A DNA stretch of 64,000 bases from PALSA-270 sp963770915 (GCA_963770915.1 CAVYRG010000001.1:3534001-3598000), one strand, 5' to 3'; positions 27,053-37,042 are shown, numbered from the stretch's first letter. Notes: generated by a model from the letters alone, not told the origin. Numbers and translations: made by a program.

Positions 27053-29206
27053 ATGGCTGAAGCGGCTGGTAAACAGGATGATGGCAACGCTCGCAAGGCG
27101 GCATTGGAGAGTGGTGACGTTCTGACAGGAAGCCCCATGCCGTGGGGTGCACATCAAGACGGAGACGGAGTCAATTTCGTCCTATTCAGCCGTCACGCGA
27201 CGCGCATTCGCCTGGAACTCTATCAAAATCCTGACGGCCGTGCTCCGACCAGGATCATCGATTTGGATCCAGTGCGTCATCGGACCGGTGACGTCTGGCA
27301 TGTGTGGGTACGGGGCATTCCCGAAGGTCAACTCTACGGCTATCGCATCGAAGGACCGTATCAACCGGAGCAAGGCCATCGTTTCAACCCACATAAACTG
27401 CTTCTGGATCCGTTTGCACGAGCCATTGCCGGCGTCGAAGATTGGGATTTTCTAGCCGCGCGTGGCTACGATTCGTCTAGCAACCTCATTGACTTAAGCA
27501 TTTCGACAGCGGATGACGCGGGGACCACGCCGAAATGCATCTTTACCGTCGACCGTTTCGACTGGGAGATGGATTCGCCGCCCAAGCATTCCGCCTCCGA
27601 TACGGTCATCTACGAGACACACGTTCGCGGTTTCACAATCCATCCCAGTTCGGAGGTGTCGCACCCAGGGACCTTCGCTGGCTTGACCGAAAAGATCCCT
27701 TACCTCCAAGACCTGGGAGTGACCGCCATTGAGCTGATGCCTGTTCTCGAATTTAACGAAAACGAATCCACTCGGCCCAATCCAATTACAGGAGAGAGAC
27801 TCAAGAACTACTGGGGTTACAATCCAGCCGCCTTCTTTGCTCCCAAGCAGTCCTATGGCCTTGGAGGACCGCACCGGTCGCAGACCCTTGAATTCCGGGA
27901 GATGGTCAAGGCCTTTCACCGCGCCGGTATTGAAGTAATCCTGGACATCGTGCTGAACCACACCGCCGAGGGGAATGAGACGGGGCCCACGATCTGTCTG
28001 CGCGGCATTGAAAACTCGATCTTCTATATGTTGCAAGAGAACGGGCCTCGCTACTACAAGGACTTTACCGGCGTGGGCAATACGCTCAACGCAAACCATC
28101 CCGTCGTAAGGCAGTTCGTCATAGGTGTGCTCCGCCATTGGGTCATGCACATGCACGTTGACGGCTTCCGCTTCGATCTGGCTTCCGTTCTGGGTCGGGA
28201 CGAGCATGGGAACATCCTCCGCAATGCTCCGCTTCTTGAACTCATCGCCGAGGATCCTATCCTCCGGGACGTAAAGCTCATCGCTGAAGCCTGGGATGCA
28301 GGCGGCGCGTACCAGGTAGGAAGTTTTTCCACGCGGCGTTGGACCGAGTGGAATGGACGTTTCCGCGACGATGTGCGCCGTTTCTGGATTGGCGACGCCG
28401 GCATGATGGGGTCGTTCGCCAGTCGTATCTGTGGAAGCTCGGATTTATACCAAGGCTCCGGCAAGGGACCTGCAAGCAGTCTCAACTTCCTAACTTCTCA
28501 TGACGGGTTCACGCTGAACGATTTGGTCAGCTATAAGCAGAAGCACAATGACGAAAATGGCGATTCCAACCGTGATGGAACCGAAGCCAACTACAGCGAC
28601 AATTGCGGGGTGGAAGGACCGAGCGACGATCCCGCCGTCGAGAAAATGCGGAACCGCTTGATCAAGACGTTCCTCTTGACTCTGTTTATCTCTCGAGGAG
28701 TTCCCATGCTGCTCGGCGGAGACGAATGTCGCCGAACCCAGCGCGGCAACAACAATGCGTATTGCCAGGATAACGATGTGAGCTGGTTTGACTGGCGTTT
28801 GATGGAAAAGCACGAAGAGATCCGGCGCTTTACTCGGGGCATGATCTCCTTCCGCCGGGCCCATTCCGTGCTGCGAAGAGAAGTTTTCTACACCGACGCG
28901 GACATAAAATGGTTCGCGGCAAACGGCTCCGCTCCCGACTGGACGGACCAGGGGCAAAAATCCTTTGCGTGTTTGATTCTGGGACGGACAGAACCCGACT
29001 TGTTTCTTATGTTTAACGCCGACGCCAGATCCGTTGATTTTTCCATTCCGGCCTTGCCAGTGAGCAAGATCTGGCGTTTGGCAGTGGATACTTCCCGATC
29101 TGCTCCTGACGATCTCTATGAAGCTGGGACCGAGCCCTCGATGCAAGGCCAAATCAATTTTCGGGTCGAACCTCGATCAAGCGCAATTCTCTTCACGGAT
29201 GGATAG
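27053..29206 (+). CDS. glgX: Glycogen debranching enzyme, second paralogue
   Basis: 717 residues. CBM48 (GVNFVLFSRHATRIRLELYQ) is followed by a GH13_11 barrel with DIVLNHTAEGNE, GFRFDLASVLGRD (nucleophile Asp), LIAEAWDAGGAYQVG (acid/base Glu) and LTSHDGFTLNDLV. It debranches glycogen. The ATG at 27053 has GGGGAGAG nearby; an in-frame start at 27035 is less well placed. It starts a plus-strand set with phosphoglucomutase and glucan phosphorylase, i.e. glycogen breakdown to glucose-6-phosphate, whereas treX serves trehalose synthesis. Confidence 0.92.
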   Translation: MAEAAGKQDDGNARKAALESGDVLTGSPMPWGAHQDGDGVNFVLFSRHATRIRLELYQNPDGRAPTRIIDLDPVRHRTGDVWHVWVRGIPEGQLYGYRIEGPYQPEQGHRFNPHKLLLDPFARAIAGVEDWDFLAARGYDSSSNLIDLSISTADDAGTTPKCIFTVDRFDWEMDSPPKHSASDTVIYETHVRGFTIHPSSEVSHPGTFAGLTEKIPYLQDLGVTAIELMPVLEFNENESTRPNPITGERLKNYWGYNPAAFFAPKQSYGLGGPHRSQTLEFREMVKAFHRAGIEVILDIVLNHTAEGNETGPTICLRGIENSIFYMLQENGPRYYKDFTGVGNTLNANHPVVRQFVIGVLRHWVMHMHVDGFRFDLASVLGRDEHGNILRNAPLLELIAEDPILRDVKLIAEAWDAGGAYQVGSFSTRRWTEWNGRFRDDVRRFWIGDAGMMGSFASRICGSSDLYQGSGKGPASSLNFLTSHDGFTLNDLVSYKQKHNDENGDSNRDGTEANYSDNCGVEGPSDDPAVEKMRNRLIKTFLLTLFISRGVPMLLGGDECRRTQRGNNNAYCQDNDVSWFDWRLMEKHEEIRRFTRGMISFRRAHSVLRREVFYTDADIKWFAANGSAPDWTDQGQKSFACLILGRTEPDLFLMFNADARSVDFSIPALPVSKIWRLAVDTSRSAPDDLYEAGTEPSMQGQINFRVEPRSSAILFTDG

Positions 29207-29285
29207 GGAGGGTAGAAGTTCGGCGGCTCCTCTTTTCGATCTCTTGCCGACTTTTCGCAGCACGCTCAAAAAGAGGAGTTCCGCG

Positions 29286-31014
29286 ATGCCTGCGACGGCA
29301 TCTAAAAAAAGGATGCCGCAACACCGCAAGCAGAACCTTCTGGCGAGGTGCCAAGTGAGAATTAGCTCTGCCGCCGGGAAACCAGCTGATCCCTCTATTT
29401 TGGTGAACGTTCCCAAGCTCATTACGGCCTACTACGAGTTGCGGCCCGACCCGAGTGATCCGAGACACCGAGTCGTCTTCGGAACGTCAGGCCATCGCGG
29501 ATCTGCTATAGACGTCGCGTTCAACGAGTGGCACATTCTGGCAATCACTCAGGCGATTTGTGACTACCGCAAACTCCAGAGCATTGACGGGCCGCTTTTC
29601 CTCGGCATCGATACCCATGCGCTCTCCGAGCCCGCGTTTGCGAGCGCGCTGGAAGTGCTTGCGGCAAACAACGTCGATGTAATGCTCTCCGAAGGCTCCG
29701 CTTACACTCCAACTCCTGCCGTCTCCCACGCGATTCTGGTTTACAACCGCCGCCGAAAGACGGGGTTCGCTGACGGTATCGTAATCACGCCGTCTCACAA
29801 TCCTCCCGACGACGGTGGCTTTAAATACGACCCTCCGCATGGGGGGCCAGCGGATTCGAGGGTAACTTCCTGGATTGAATCAAAGGCCAATGGATTTCTG
29901 CGAAGCGCGCTGGATGGCGTCAAGAGGATTTCGCTTGAGAAAGCGCTCCACGCCTCGACGACGCACCAGCACGACTTTTTGAGCGCCTATGTCGGAGATC
30001 TCGACAAAGTTTTCGATATGGCGGCCATTCGCGATTCCAAAATCAGACTTGGCGTGGACCCCCTGGGAGGTGCTGGCATCGATTACTGGCCACGAATCGC
30101 CGAACAGTATGGCCTCGACCTCACGATCGTGAACAAATCGGTTGACCCAACCTTTCGATTCATGACCGTGGACTGGGATGGAAAGATTCGCATGGATCCT
30201 TCCTCGCCTTATGCCATGCAGAGACTCATCGCGCTGAAGGATAAATTCGATATTGCGTTTGCTAGCGATACAGATCACGACCGCCACGGCATCGTTACCA
30301 GAGGAAGTGGGTTGCTGCCCCCGAACCACTACCTTTCGGCATGCGTTCACTACTTGTTTGCGAACCGGAAAAACTGGGGCCAGGATGTTGCCGTCGGAAA
30401 AACGGTAGTGAGCAGCAGCATGATCGATCGTGTCAGCGCGCGGCTGCGACGGACGCTCCACGAAGTCCCGGTGGGCTTCAAATGGTTTGTCGAAGGCCTG
30501 CTCGCCGGCCGTTTGGGTTTCGGCGGCGAGGAAAGCGCTGGTTCTTCTTTTCTTCGGCGCGACGGTAGCGTGTGGACCACGGATAAGGACGGGATGATTC
30601 CTTGTCTGCTCTCGGCAGAAATGACGGCGCGCGTGGGAAAAGATCCAGGCGAGATTTATCGCGAACTGACTCGGGAGCTGGGAGACCCCGTCTACGAACG
30701 CATCGACGCTCCCGCCACGCCCGAACAAAAAGCCGCTCTCGAAAGATTGTCCCCGGCCGATATTCACGCTACAGAAGTCGCGGGCGAGCCGATCCAGCAG
30801 ATTCTGACTGCCGCTCCCGGAGACGGCAGTCCCAATTGGGGGGATCAAAGTAATCGCCAAGGATGGCTGGTTTGCCGCACGTCCATCGGGCACGGAAGCA
30901 ATCTTCAAGATTTACGCGGAGAGTTTCCTGGGCCATGACCACCTGCGACAAATCGAGGAGGAAGCCCAAACGATTGTTTCGGAAACGCTCGCTCGCAGCA
31001 CCCGAGCGGCCTAA
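29286..31014 (+). pseudogene. pgm: Phosphoglucomutase with a +1 frameshift near its C-terminus
   Basis: Interconverts glucose-1- and glucose-6-phosphate. The ATG at 29286 has AGAGGAG upstream. Visible are VVFGTSGHRG, the phosphoserine loop ITPSHNPPDDGG (Ser170), the metal loop DTDHDRHG and the sugar loop GGEESAGSSF. The open frame then goes off-register at about 30834: removing one A from CCCAATTGGGGGG restores GGIKVIAKDGWFAARPSGTE and IFKIYAESFLGHDHLRQIEE, ending at TAA 31012-31014. Unshifted, the protein stops at 30938 with an unrelated tail and lacks the RPSGTE phosphate-binding loop. This is either a sequencing error next to a G run or a real inactivating change. It lies between glgX2 and glgP. 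Confidence 0.85.
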
Positions 31015-31043
31015 GCCGACACGCCACCGGAAGGAGTTTGCTC

Positions 31044-33587
31044 ATGAGCACTTCTACGTACGTTGAACATCCCACCGATACCTCCATTTCAGACGCTCTT
31101 ACCGACTTGGCTTTGGATCTCAGATGGTCGTTCAATCACTCGGCGGATCGGCTTTGGCAGCAACTCGATCCCGATCTCTGGGATTTGACGCACAATCCGT
31201 GGGTTCTGCTGCAAACTGTCTCTCGTGAAAAACTGCAAAGAGTTACTGCCGACCCGAGCTTTCAAAGACTGTTGACTGATCTCCATCGAGAGAAAACGCT
31301 CGCCAAGGAGTCGGAAGCGTGGTTTCAACAGGCGCATCCGCATTCGGGTATATCGACGATTGCTTATTTCTCGATGGAGTTCATGCTGAGCGAAGCGCTG
31401 CCGATTTATTCGGGCGGACTCGGAAACGTTGCCGGCGATCAACTCAAAGCTGCGAGTAACCTGGGCGTCCCGGTGACCGGAATCGGCCTGCTCTACCAAC
31501 AAGGCTATTTTCGGCAGGAAATTGATGCGCAAGGCCGCCAGCAGGCTTTGTACCCATTCAACGATCCGGGTCAGCTTCCGATCAGACCGGTGCGGGAGCC
31601 AAATGGTGAATGGCTGCGCCTATTCCTGCCTTTGCCTGGCTTTAACTTGTGGATTCGAACTTGGCAGGTACAGGTCGGCAGGGCGAAATTGTATTTGCTC
31701 GATACCAACGATCCCGCGAACCCTCCGGTCTACCGCGGCATTACGACTGAGCTTTACGGGGGCGGTCCGGAGTTGCGTTTGAAACAGGAGTTGGTTCTTG
31801 GTATTGGAGGCTGGCGGCTCCTGCGGGCCCTCGGATTGCACCCTGAAGTTTGCCATCTGAATGAAGGTCACGCTGCATTCGCGGTGCTCGAACGGGCGCG
31901 TTCGTACATGCAGGATAACAGCCAGCCATTCGATCTTGCACTGGCCATCACTCGTGCCGGCAACCTTTTTACAACCCACACTCCTGTGGAAGCGGGCTTT
32001 GACCGTTTCGCGCCCAGCCTGATCGAGCGATACCTCCGGAAGTATGCTGAGGAAAAACTATCGATTTCGTTTGAGCAGCTTCTGGCCCTAGGCCGGCGGA
32101 ATCGCCAAGACTCGTCGGAACTGTTCAATATGGCCTACCTGGCGGCCCGGGGCAGCGGTGCCGTCAACGGCGTCAGTAAATTGCACGGTCAAGTGAGCCG
32201 GCGAATCTTCCAGGTTCTGTTTCCGAGGTGGCCGGAAGCAGAAGTGCCCGTGACCCACGTAACCAACGGAGTGCACACACCCACTTGGGACTCTGCCCAA
32301 GCCGACCGCCTGTGGGAATCTGCGTGCGGCAAAGACCGTTGGCGCGGAACGTTGGCCGACACCGAAGCGGATATCCGTGCGCTCAGCGATTCTGACCTTT
32401 GGCAACTCCGAACCGATAGCCGCAAAGCTCTCGTCGACTACGTCCGAGGACTCTACGTCCGTCAATTAGCAAGTCGGGGAGCATCGTCACAAGAGCTGGT
32501 GGGGGCCGAAGCGATACTCGATAACGATGTCTTGACTCTGGGATTTGCCCGGCGCTTTGCCCCGTACAAGCGCCCGAACCTGCTCCTGCATGATCCCGCG
32601 AGACTTCTTAACATCCTGGTCAATCGAGAGCGTCCCGTGCAACTTGCCCTGGCAGGCAAGGCACATCCCCAAGATATCGAGGGCCAAGACATGATCCGGC
32701 AGTGGGTTGAGTTTGCCCGTCTTCCAGAAGCTCGATCCCGGGTGGTTTTCCTTTCCGACTATGACGCGCTTATGGCGGAGCATCTGGTTCAGGGGGTGGA
32801 CGTTTGGGTGAACACCCCGCGACGTCCTTGGGAAGCAAGCGGAACAAGCGGCATGAAGGTGCTGGTGAACGGCGGGTTGAATCTTTCGGAACTCGATGGC
32901 TGGTGGGCGGAGGCGTATTCGTCGGAACTAGGCTGGGCCATCGGGGATGGGCGCGAACATGGGGATGACCTTTCTTGGGATGCAACCGAAGCTGGGACTC
33001 TTTATGAAGTGCTCGAGAGAGAGGTTATTCCAGAGTTCTATACCCGCGATGAGCATGGAGTTCCGCGCCGTTGGGTTGCCCGCATGCGGGAAAGCATGGC
33101 TCGGCTGACTCCGGCCTTTTCGACAAATCGCGCAGTGCGGCAATACACCGATGAATACTATCTGTCGGCTGCGGCGGCTTTTCGCGAGCGCGCGGCGAAT
33201 CAAGGTTCCCTAGGCGCTGATTTGGTCGCCTGGCACGCCGAACTAGCGAAACACTGGCCAGGCCTACGGTTCGGTTCTGGGACCGTTCAACAACAGGGCG
33301 CACAATACCTCTTTCAGGTTCAGGTTTTTCTTAACGATATAAACCCCGAAGCTGTAAGGGTCGAACTCTACGCGGAAGGGCAGAAAGACGCGGCCCCAAT
33401 GGTGGTACCGATGAATCGTGGCGAAGATCTGGTTGGTGCGACAAATGGCTTTACCTACACGGCGGTTGTCCCGAGCAATCGTCCGGCGGCGGACTACACC
33501 CCACGCCTCGTTCCGCAGCACCTGGAGGCACTGGTGCCGTTGGAGGCGCCTTTTATTCTTTGGCATGACGCATCCTCTTGGCAGTGA
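31044..33587 (+). CDS. glgP: Glycogen/alpha-glucan phosphorylase
   Basis: About 847 residues, the length of the shorter GT35 branch with an N-terminal DUF3417-like region (LALDLRWSFNHSADRLWQQLDPDLW). Family marks include YFSMEFMLSEALPIYSGGLG, HLNEGHAAFAVLERAR, VTHVTNGVHTPTW and ASGTSGMKVLVNGGLNLS, where the lysine carries pyridoxal phosphate. It releases glucose-1-phosphate from glycogen. The ATG at 31044 is seven bases after AAGGAG. It is the last gene of the glgX2-pgm-glgP set; its product would need the neighbouring phosphoglucomutase. Confidence 0.93.
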   Translation: MSTSTYVEHPTDTSISDALTDLALDLRWSFNHSADRLWQQLDPDLWDLTHNPWVLLQTVSREKLQRVTADPSFQRLLTDLHREKTLAKESEAWFQQAHPHSGISTIAYFSMEFMLSEALPIYSGGLGNVAGDQLKAASNLGVPVTGIGLLYQQGYFRQEIDAQGRQQALYPFNDPGQLPIRPVREPNGEWLRLFLPLPGFNLWIRTWQVQVGRAKLYLLDTNDPANPPVYRGITTELYGGGPELRLKQELVLGIGGWRLLRALGLHPEVCHLNEGHAAFAVLERARSYMQDNSQPFDLALAITRAGNLFTTHTPVEAGFDRFAPSLIERYLRKYAEEKLSISFEQLLALGRRNRQDSSELFNMAYLAARGSGAVNGVSKLHGQVSRRIFQVLFPRWPEAEVPVTHVTNGVHTPTWDSAQADRLWESACGKDRWRGTLADTEADIRALSDSDLWQLRTDSRKALVDYVRGLYVRQLASRGASSQELVGAEAILDNDVLTLGFARRFAPYKRPNLLLHDPARLLNILVNRERPVQLALAGKAHPQDIEGQDMIRQWVEFARLPEARSRVVFLSDYDALMAEHLVQGVDVWVNTPRRPWEASGTSGMKVLVNGGLNLSELDGWWAEAYSSELGWAIGDGREHGDDLSWDATEAGTLYEVLEREVIPEFYTRDEHGVPRRWVARMRESMARLTPAFSTNRAVRQYTDEYYLSAAAAFRERAANQGSLGADLVAWHAELAKHWPGLRFGSGTVQQQGAQYLFQVQVFLNDINPEAVRVELYAEGQKDAAPMVVPMNRGEDLVGATNGFTYTAVVPSNRPAADYTPRLVPQHLEALVPLEAPFILWHDASSWQ

Positions 33588-33713
33588 ATTGGAACTATGC
33601 TCAAAGATGGGTTCTGTCCTATCGTTCCTGTCGCGCACGCCTCGACTAAATAAGGCAGCATCGGCGCCCCTTGCCGCAGGTTTGTTTCCGCGCCAAGTGT
33701 CAAAGGAGCGCTG

Positions 33714-34319
33714 CTATTTCTTCCGTGCAATCGAGGCATCTTCCACCCTGGCCTGCTTGTTCCACCCGTGGAAACGCGAGAAATCACCTGTATTCCAGGC
33801 CTCGCGGAGCCCCGGAGCGCTCAGATCCCAGTCCGGGCGGATTTCACGCGTTACGGCGCGCAGGTCGCGCCAAAGATCGACGACCGACGGACGGCCCCAG
33901 AACCAGTAGCCATTGTAGATGCTGTAGATCACGAGGCCCGGCTTGAGCACGAGCGTATGCGGGATCATTGGATTGTGTTCTGGGTCGGTGTACTCCTGGA
34001 TGTCGAGATCCCTCTGAACGGTTCGCTCGGGGTCCGAAAGGAAGGTCCACCCAGCTCCGACTGATGCACGGAATTCCTGCAGCGTATGGTGATCGTCGGT
34101 GGCGATCGTGGCGATCTGCGTGTACGCTACGGCGATCTTCGGGTAGAACGCGGCGAGTTCCAAATGCTGCTGGTGCTCCTTTGGGCAATAATGACCGCGC
34201 GCGAGCGTGAGGATCAGCGGATCGTCGCCCTGTAGCTCGCTGAGCTTGCGCACGCTGCCCGTGTGATCGGGCAGTTCGTAGTCGGGGAAAATGCCTCCGG
34301 GCACAATATCAGAACGCAT
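33714..34319 (-). CDS. Peroxiredoxin-like (AhpC/TSA-fold) protein
   Basis: 201 residues with a thioredoxin-fold redoxin pattern: PGGIFPDYELPDHTGSVRKL, LTLARGHYCPKEHQQ, ATDDHHTLQEFRASVGAGWTFLSDPE and HTLVLKPGLVIYSIYNGYWF. A single cysteine sits where the peroxidatic Cys is expected, but the usual threonine of the Pxxx(T/S)xxC motif is changed to an ARGHYC context, so peroxidase activity is uncertain. It has a strong ribosome-binding site (GGGAGGAG). It ends a minus-strand trio with a ferredoxin-like protein and a flavin disulfide reductase that could feed it electrons (inference). Confidence 0.75.
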   Translation of the reverse strand: MRSDIVPGGIFPDYELPDHTGSVRKLSELQGDDPLILTLARGHYCPKEHQQHLELAAFYPKIAVAYTQIATIATDDHHTLQEFRASVGAGWTFLSDPERTVQRDLDIQEYTDPEHNPMIPHTLVLKPGLVIYSIYNGYWFWGRPSVVDLWRDLRAVTREIRPDWDLSAPGLREAWNTGDFSRFHGWNKQARVEDASIARKK

Positions 34320-34355
34320 AATTGGACTCCTCCCTTTCCTCTCAAAGATCTTCTT

Positions 34356-34760
34356 TCAGAGATCCAGAGTGACATCCGCGTTGGGCTGGGAACAGCATAC
34401 GAGCACGTTCCCAGGAGCGGGCCGCTCGAGTGGCTCGGGCTGATAAGAAACCGATCCGGCAATCAGACCCGTTATGCAGGTATGACAGACTCCAGTCCGG
34501 CACGACCATCTAACCGGAACGTCGCACGCTTCCGCTAGTTCAAGCAAGCTCGCGAATTTCGGATCCCAAGCGGCGGTAATCCCGCTGCGCGCGAATGAGA
34601 CTGGAGGGCCAGATCCGGGCGGGCCTTGTGGCAGGTGGGGAGTGTGAACAACCTGCGCCATACCAGGTGTAATCGCCTCGAGAGAACCGAAGATTTCCGT
34701 GGTTTTGATCCGCAACGAAGGCTGGCAACCTTCGCCTCCGCACAAGAATTCCTCAACCAC
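34356..34760 (-). CDS. Short plant-type 2Fe-2S ferredoxin, probably a fragment of a larger reductase
   Basis: 134 residues if it starts at GTG 34760, just after the upstream reductase stop; ATG 34661 is an alternative giving 101. The C-terminal half holds a chloroplast-type 2Fe-2S site: CDVPVRWSCRTGVCHTC, with the fourth cysteine in VLVCCSQP. The preceding piece (RIKTTEIFGSLEAITPG) looks like the linker of MOSC/FAD oxidoreductase-ferredoxin fusions, so this may be the orphaned last domain of such a protein. The expected FMN/NAD domains are absent upstream. Its place beside a disulfide reductase and a redoxin hints at an electron-carrier role. The start is uncertain. Confidence 0.65.
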   Translation of the reverse strand: MVEEFLCGGEGCQPSLRIKTTEIFGSLEAITPGMAQVVHTPHLPQGPPGSGPPVSFARSGITAAWDPKFASLLELAEACDVPVRWSCRTGVCHTCITGLIAGSVSYQPEPLERPAPGNVLVCCSQPNADVTLDL

Positions 34761-34773
34761 GTATTTTTCGCTT

Positions 34774-36174
34774 CTAGGCAAACGGCTCCAGTTTGTCGAG
34801 AATGACGGGCAGATACTCCGCGACCGTCGGATGAATGTGCATGGCGCGCTGGATGACCGTGTACGGCGCCTTCGCATACATTACGTCCAGCAGAACGTGA
34901 ATCACTTCGTCGCCCCCGACTCCAAGAATGGCAGCGCCCAGAATTTGCTTTGTTTCGGCATCGGCGCAGATTTTGATGAAACCTTGTGTCTCCCCTTTTT
35001 CGTAGGCCCGGCTTATTCGACTCATCGGATATTTCGCAACCAGGGCACGGCGTCCGGATTTCCGTATCTCTGCGTCCGTCATGCCACATCGTCCCAGCGG
35101 CGGGTCGATATATAGCGCGTAGGCCTGGATCCGGTCGGAAACACGCCGGTGATCGGAGTTGAAGAGATTGTCCGCGACAATCTCGTAGTCGTTATAGGAA
35201 GTATGGGTAAAGGCGCCGCAGCCGTTGCAGTCCCCCAGTGCCCAGATGCCAGGCACGTTCGTTTGCAGCTGATCATCAACGATGATGTAGCCGCGGTGGT
35301 CGGTCGCGACTCCAGCCCGGTCCAGACCCAAGTCGTTCGTGTTGGGAGTACGTCCCACGGCCAGAAGAACGTGAGTGCCCACTACTTCTGGCGGGCCTTC
35401 TTCGCATGTGAAGCCAACGGCGCCGCGGCCATCGCGTTTCGCCAGCGAAATACATTTCGCATTCAGCCGGATGTGTATGCCCTCCGCCTCCAGAATGTCG
35501 CGCACAGCTTGGGAGACGTCTTCGTCCTCCCGGCCAATCAAGCGCGGTCCCATTTCCACAATCGTAACTTCGCTTCCGAAGCGGCGATAGATCTGAGCGA
35601 ACTCCAGACCAACATAACTTCCGCCGACGATGATCAAATGCTCGGGCAAGAAGTCGATGTCCATCATCGACGAGTTGGTAAGAAATGGGACGTCATGAAT
35701 CCCCGGCACGTCGGGAATAGAGGCCCGCCCGCCAACATTGATATAGATCTTGTCTGCTTGCAGGATTTCACCGTTGACCACTACTGTGTTCGACGACTGA
35801 AAGCGGGCTGGGCCTTGAATGACTGTACAATTTTTCATTCCTCGGAGCCATTCCTCCACTCCCTTGTTTGACCTTCCGGAGACTGCATCCTTGCGGGCTT
35901 TGATTCGCTTCATATCGACGCGCAGATCACCGGCGGCGAAACCATATTCCGCTCCCCGGCGGGCAACATGGATCGCGTAGGCACTCGCCACGAGCGTCTT
36001 TGTCGGGATGCATCCCGTATTCACGCATGTGCCTCCAAACTTATGGCGTTCGATAATAGCGACGGTTTTGCCGGCAGCCGCAAACCGCGCTGCCAGGGGC
36101 GGTCCCGCTTGGCCCGTCCCAATAATGATTGCGTCGAATTGCTTCATAGGAGAGGCGGTGATTGCAGTGTTCAT
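34774..36174 (-). CDS. FAD-dependent pyridine nucleotide-disulfide oxidoreductase (mercuric reductase / lipoamide dehydrogenase-like)
   Basis: 466 residues. FAD-binding DAIIIGTGQAGPPLAARFA is followed by the redox-active disulfide GGTCVNTGCIPTKT, the NAD(P) site IIVGGSYVGLEFAQIYRRFG, the second FAD motif GIWALGDCNG and the dimerisation domain ending HIHPTVAEYLPVIL. It lacks the N-terminal heavy-metal domain and the C-terminal vicinal cysteines of MerA, so mercury reduction is unlikely. The substrate is unknown. ATG 36174 has GGAG six bases upstream and was preferred to the internal ATG at 36147. It is first gene of the minus-strand trio. Confidence 0.88.
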   Translation of the reverse strand: MNTAITASPMKQFDAIIIGTGQAGPPLAARFAAAGKTVAIIERHKFGGTCVNTGCIPTKTLVASAYAIHVARRGAEYGFAAGDLRVDMKRIKARKDAVSGRSNKGVEEWLRGMKNCTVIQGPARFQSSNTVVVNGEILQADKIYINVGGRASIPDVPGIHDVPFLTNSSMMDIDFLPEHLIIVGGSYVGLEFAQIYRRFGSEVTIVEMGPRLIGREDEDVSQAVRDILEAEGIHIRLNAKCISLAKRDGRGAVGFTCEEGPPEVVGTHVLLAVGRTPNTNDLGLDRAGVATDHRGYIIVDDQLQTNVPGIWALGDCNGCGAFTHTSYNDYEIVADNLFNSDHRRVSDRIQAYALYIDPPLGRCGMTDAEIRKSGRRALVAKYPMSRISRAYEKGETQGFIKICADAETKQILGAAILGVGGDEVIHVLLDVMYAKAPYTVIQRAMHIHPTVAEYLPVILDKLEPFA

Positions 36175-36419
36175 AATTGCTCCGATCGGCCCAACCTCGA
36201 TTAGGCCAGAATCGTGACGGCGAAACTATTGGACCAACGTATCGACCCACCGAAGTAGTGTGGTGCGTATTTTATTCCAAGGGACCCAATACCAAGGTAT
36301 CGCCCATACCATCGTCCAATTGATTCGTCGGAGCACCTCGGGTGTAATTCTCCCGAGCGTGCATGCGCGGAGCGCCCAGTGCGACACCCGGTACCGGTCA
36401 TCATGAAAGGACCATGATT

Positions 36420-37042
36420 ATGGAGGCATTACGAAATGTTTTGACCCGTTTGCAACAACAAGGCGCGGCGCAAGGCCATTTCAATGTTGCCGATCTGGTG
36501 CTGTTAAAGGCAGTGGTCGCCCCGCAATCCTCGCGGAGGGAGAGATAGGCGACATCGGAACAGGCTCTGAAATCCACCAAACCGTTCACAACGAATTCCA
36601 GAACCTCAGCACACCTGAGGAATCTCGGCAATTCGCCGACTCCACTGGAATCGATGTCCTTGCTCCTGCGGTCGGCAACATGCATGGCATGCTGGAAGGC
36701 ATGGTCGAAGGGAAAACCAAAAAGCACCTGAATATCGAGAGAATGGCCCAGATCAAGAAGGCAACTGGAGTCTTTCTCGCCCTGCACGGCGGGTCGGGAA
36801 CAGGTGATGAAGATTTCCTACGTGCGATTACGGCTGGAATCAACATCATCCACATCAATACCGAACTGCGGGTTGTCTGGCGCCGGTCCCTGGAAGGCAG
36901 TCTGACCAGCCAGCCGAACCAAGTCGTGCCATACAAGATTCTGCCGCGGGTCGTAGAGTCCGTGAAGCAAGTCGTGAGTTCCCGTCTGAAACTGTTCAAT
37001 CAACCAACATCAGAAGAATTGCATCTATCAACTGGGCGATGA
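36420..37042 (+). pseudogene. Class II ketose-bisphosphate aldolase with internal deletion
   Basis: A preserved ribosome-binding site (AAAGGA) and start give MEALRNVLTRLQQQG followed by QGHFNVADLVLLKAVV, the normal class II aldolase N-terminus. At about 36521-36523 the sequence jumps, in a different frame, to AILAEGEIGDIGTGSEIH, a segment that normally lies some 110 residues later. It then continues with LAPAVGNMHGMLEG, LALHGGSGTG and INIIHINTELRVVW to the natural end at 37042. The deleted section contains the zinc-ligand histidine region and the catalytic aspartate region of the barrel. Deletion plus frame change make this a pseudogene unless the assembly is wrong. Confidence 0.85.

Noticed and set aside
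29880..30908. 342-codon frame on the minus strand
   Set aside because: Antisense to the phosphoglucomutase gene, whose active-site motifs are on the plus strand.
34774..36174. Mercuric reductase
   Set aside because: The C-terminal vicinal cysteines and metal-binding N-terminal domain of MerA are absent and no other mer gene is nearby.
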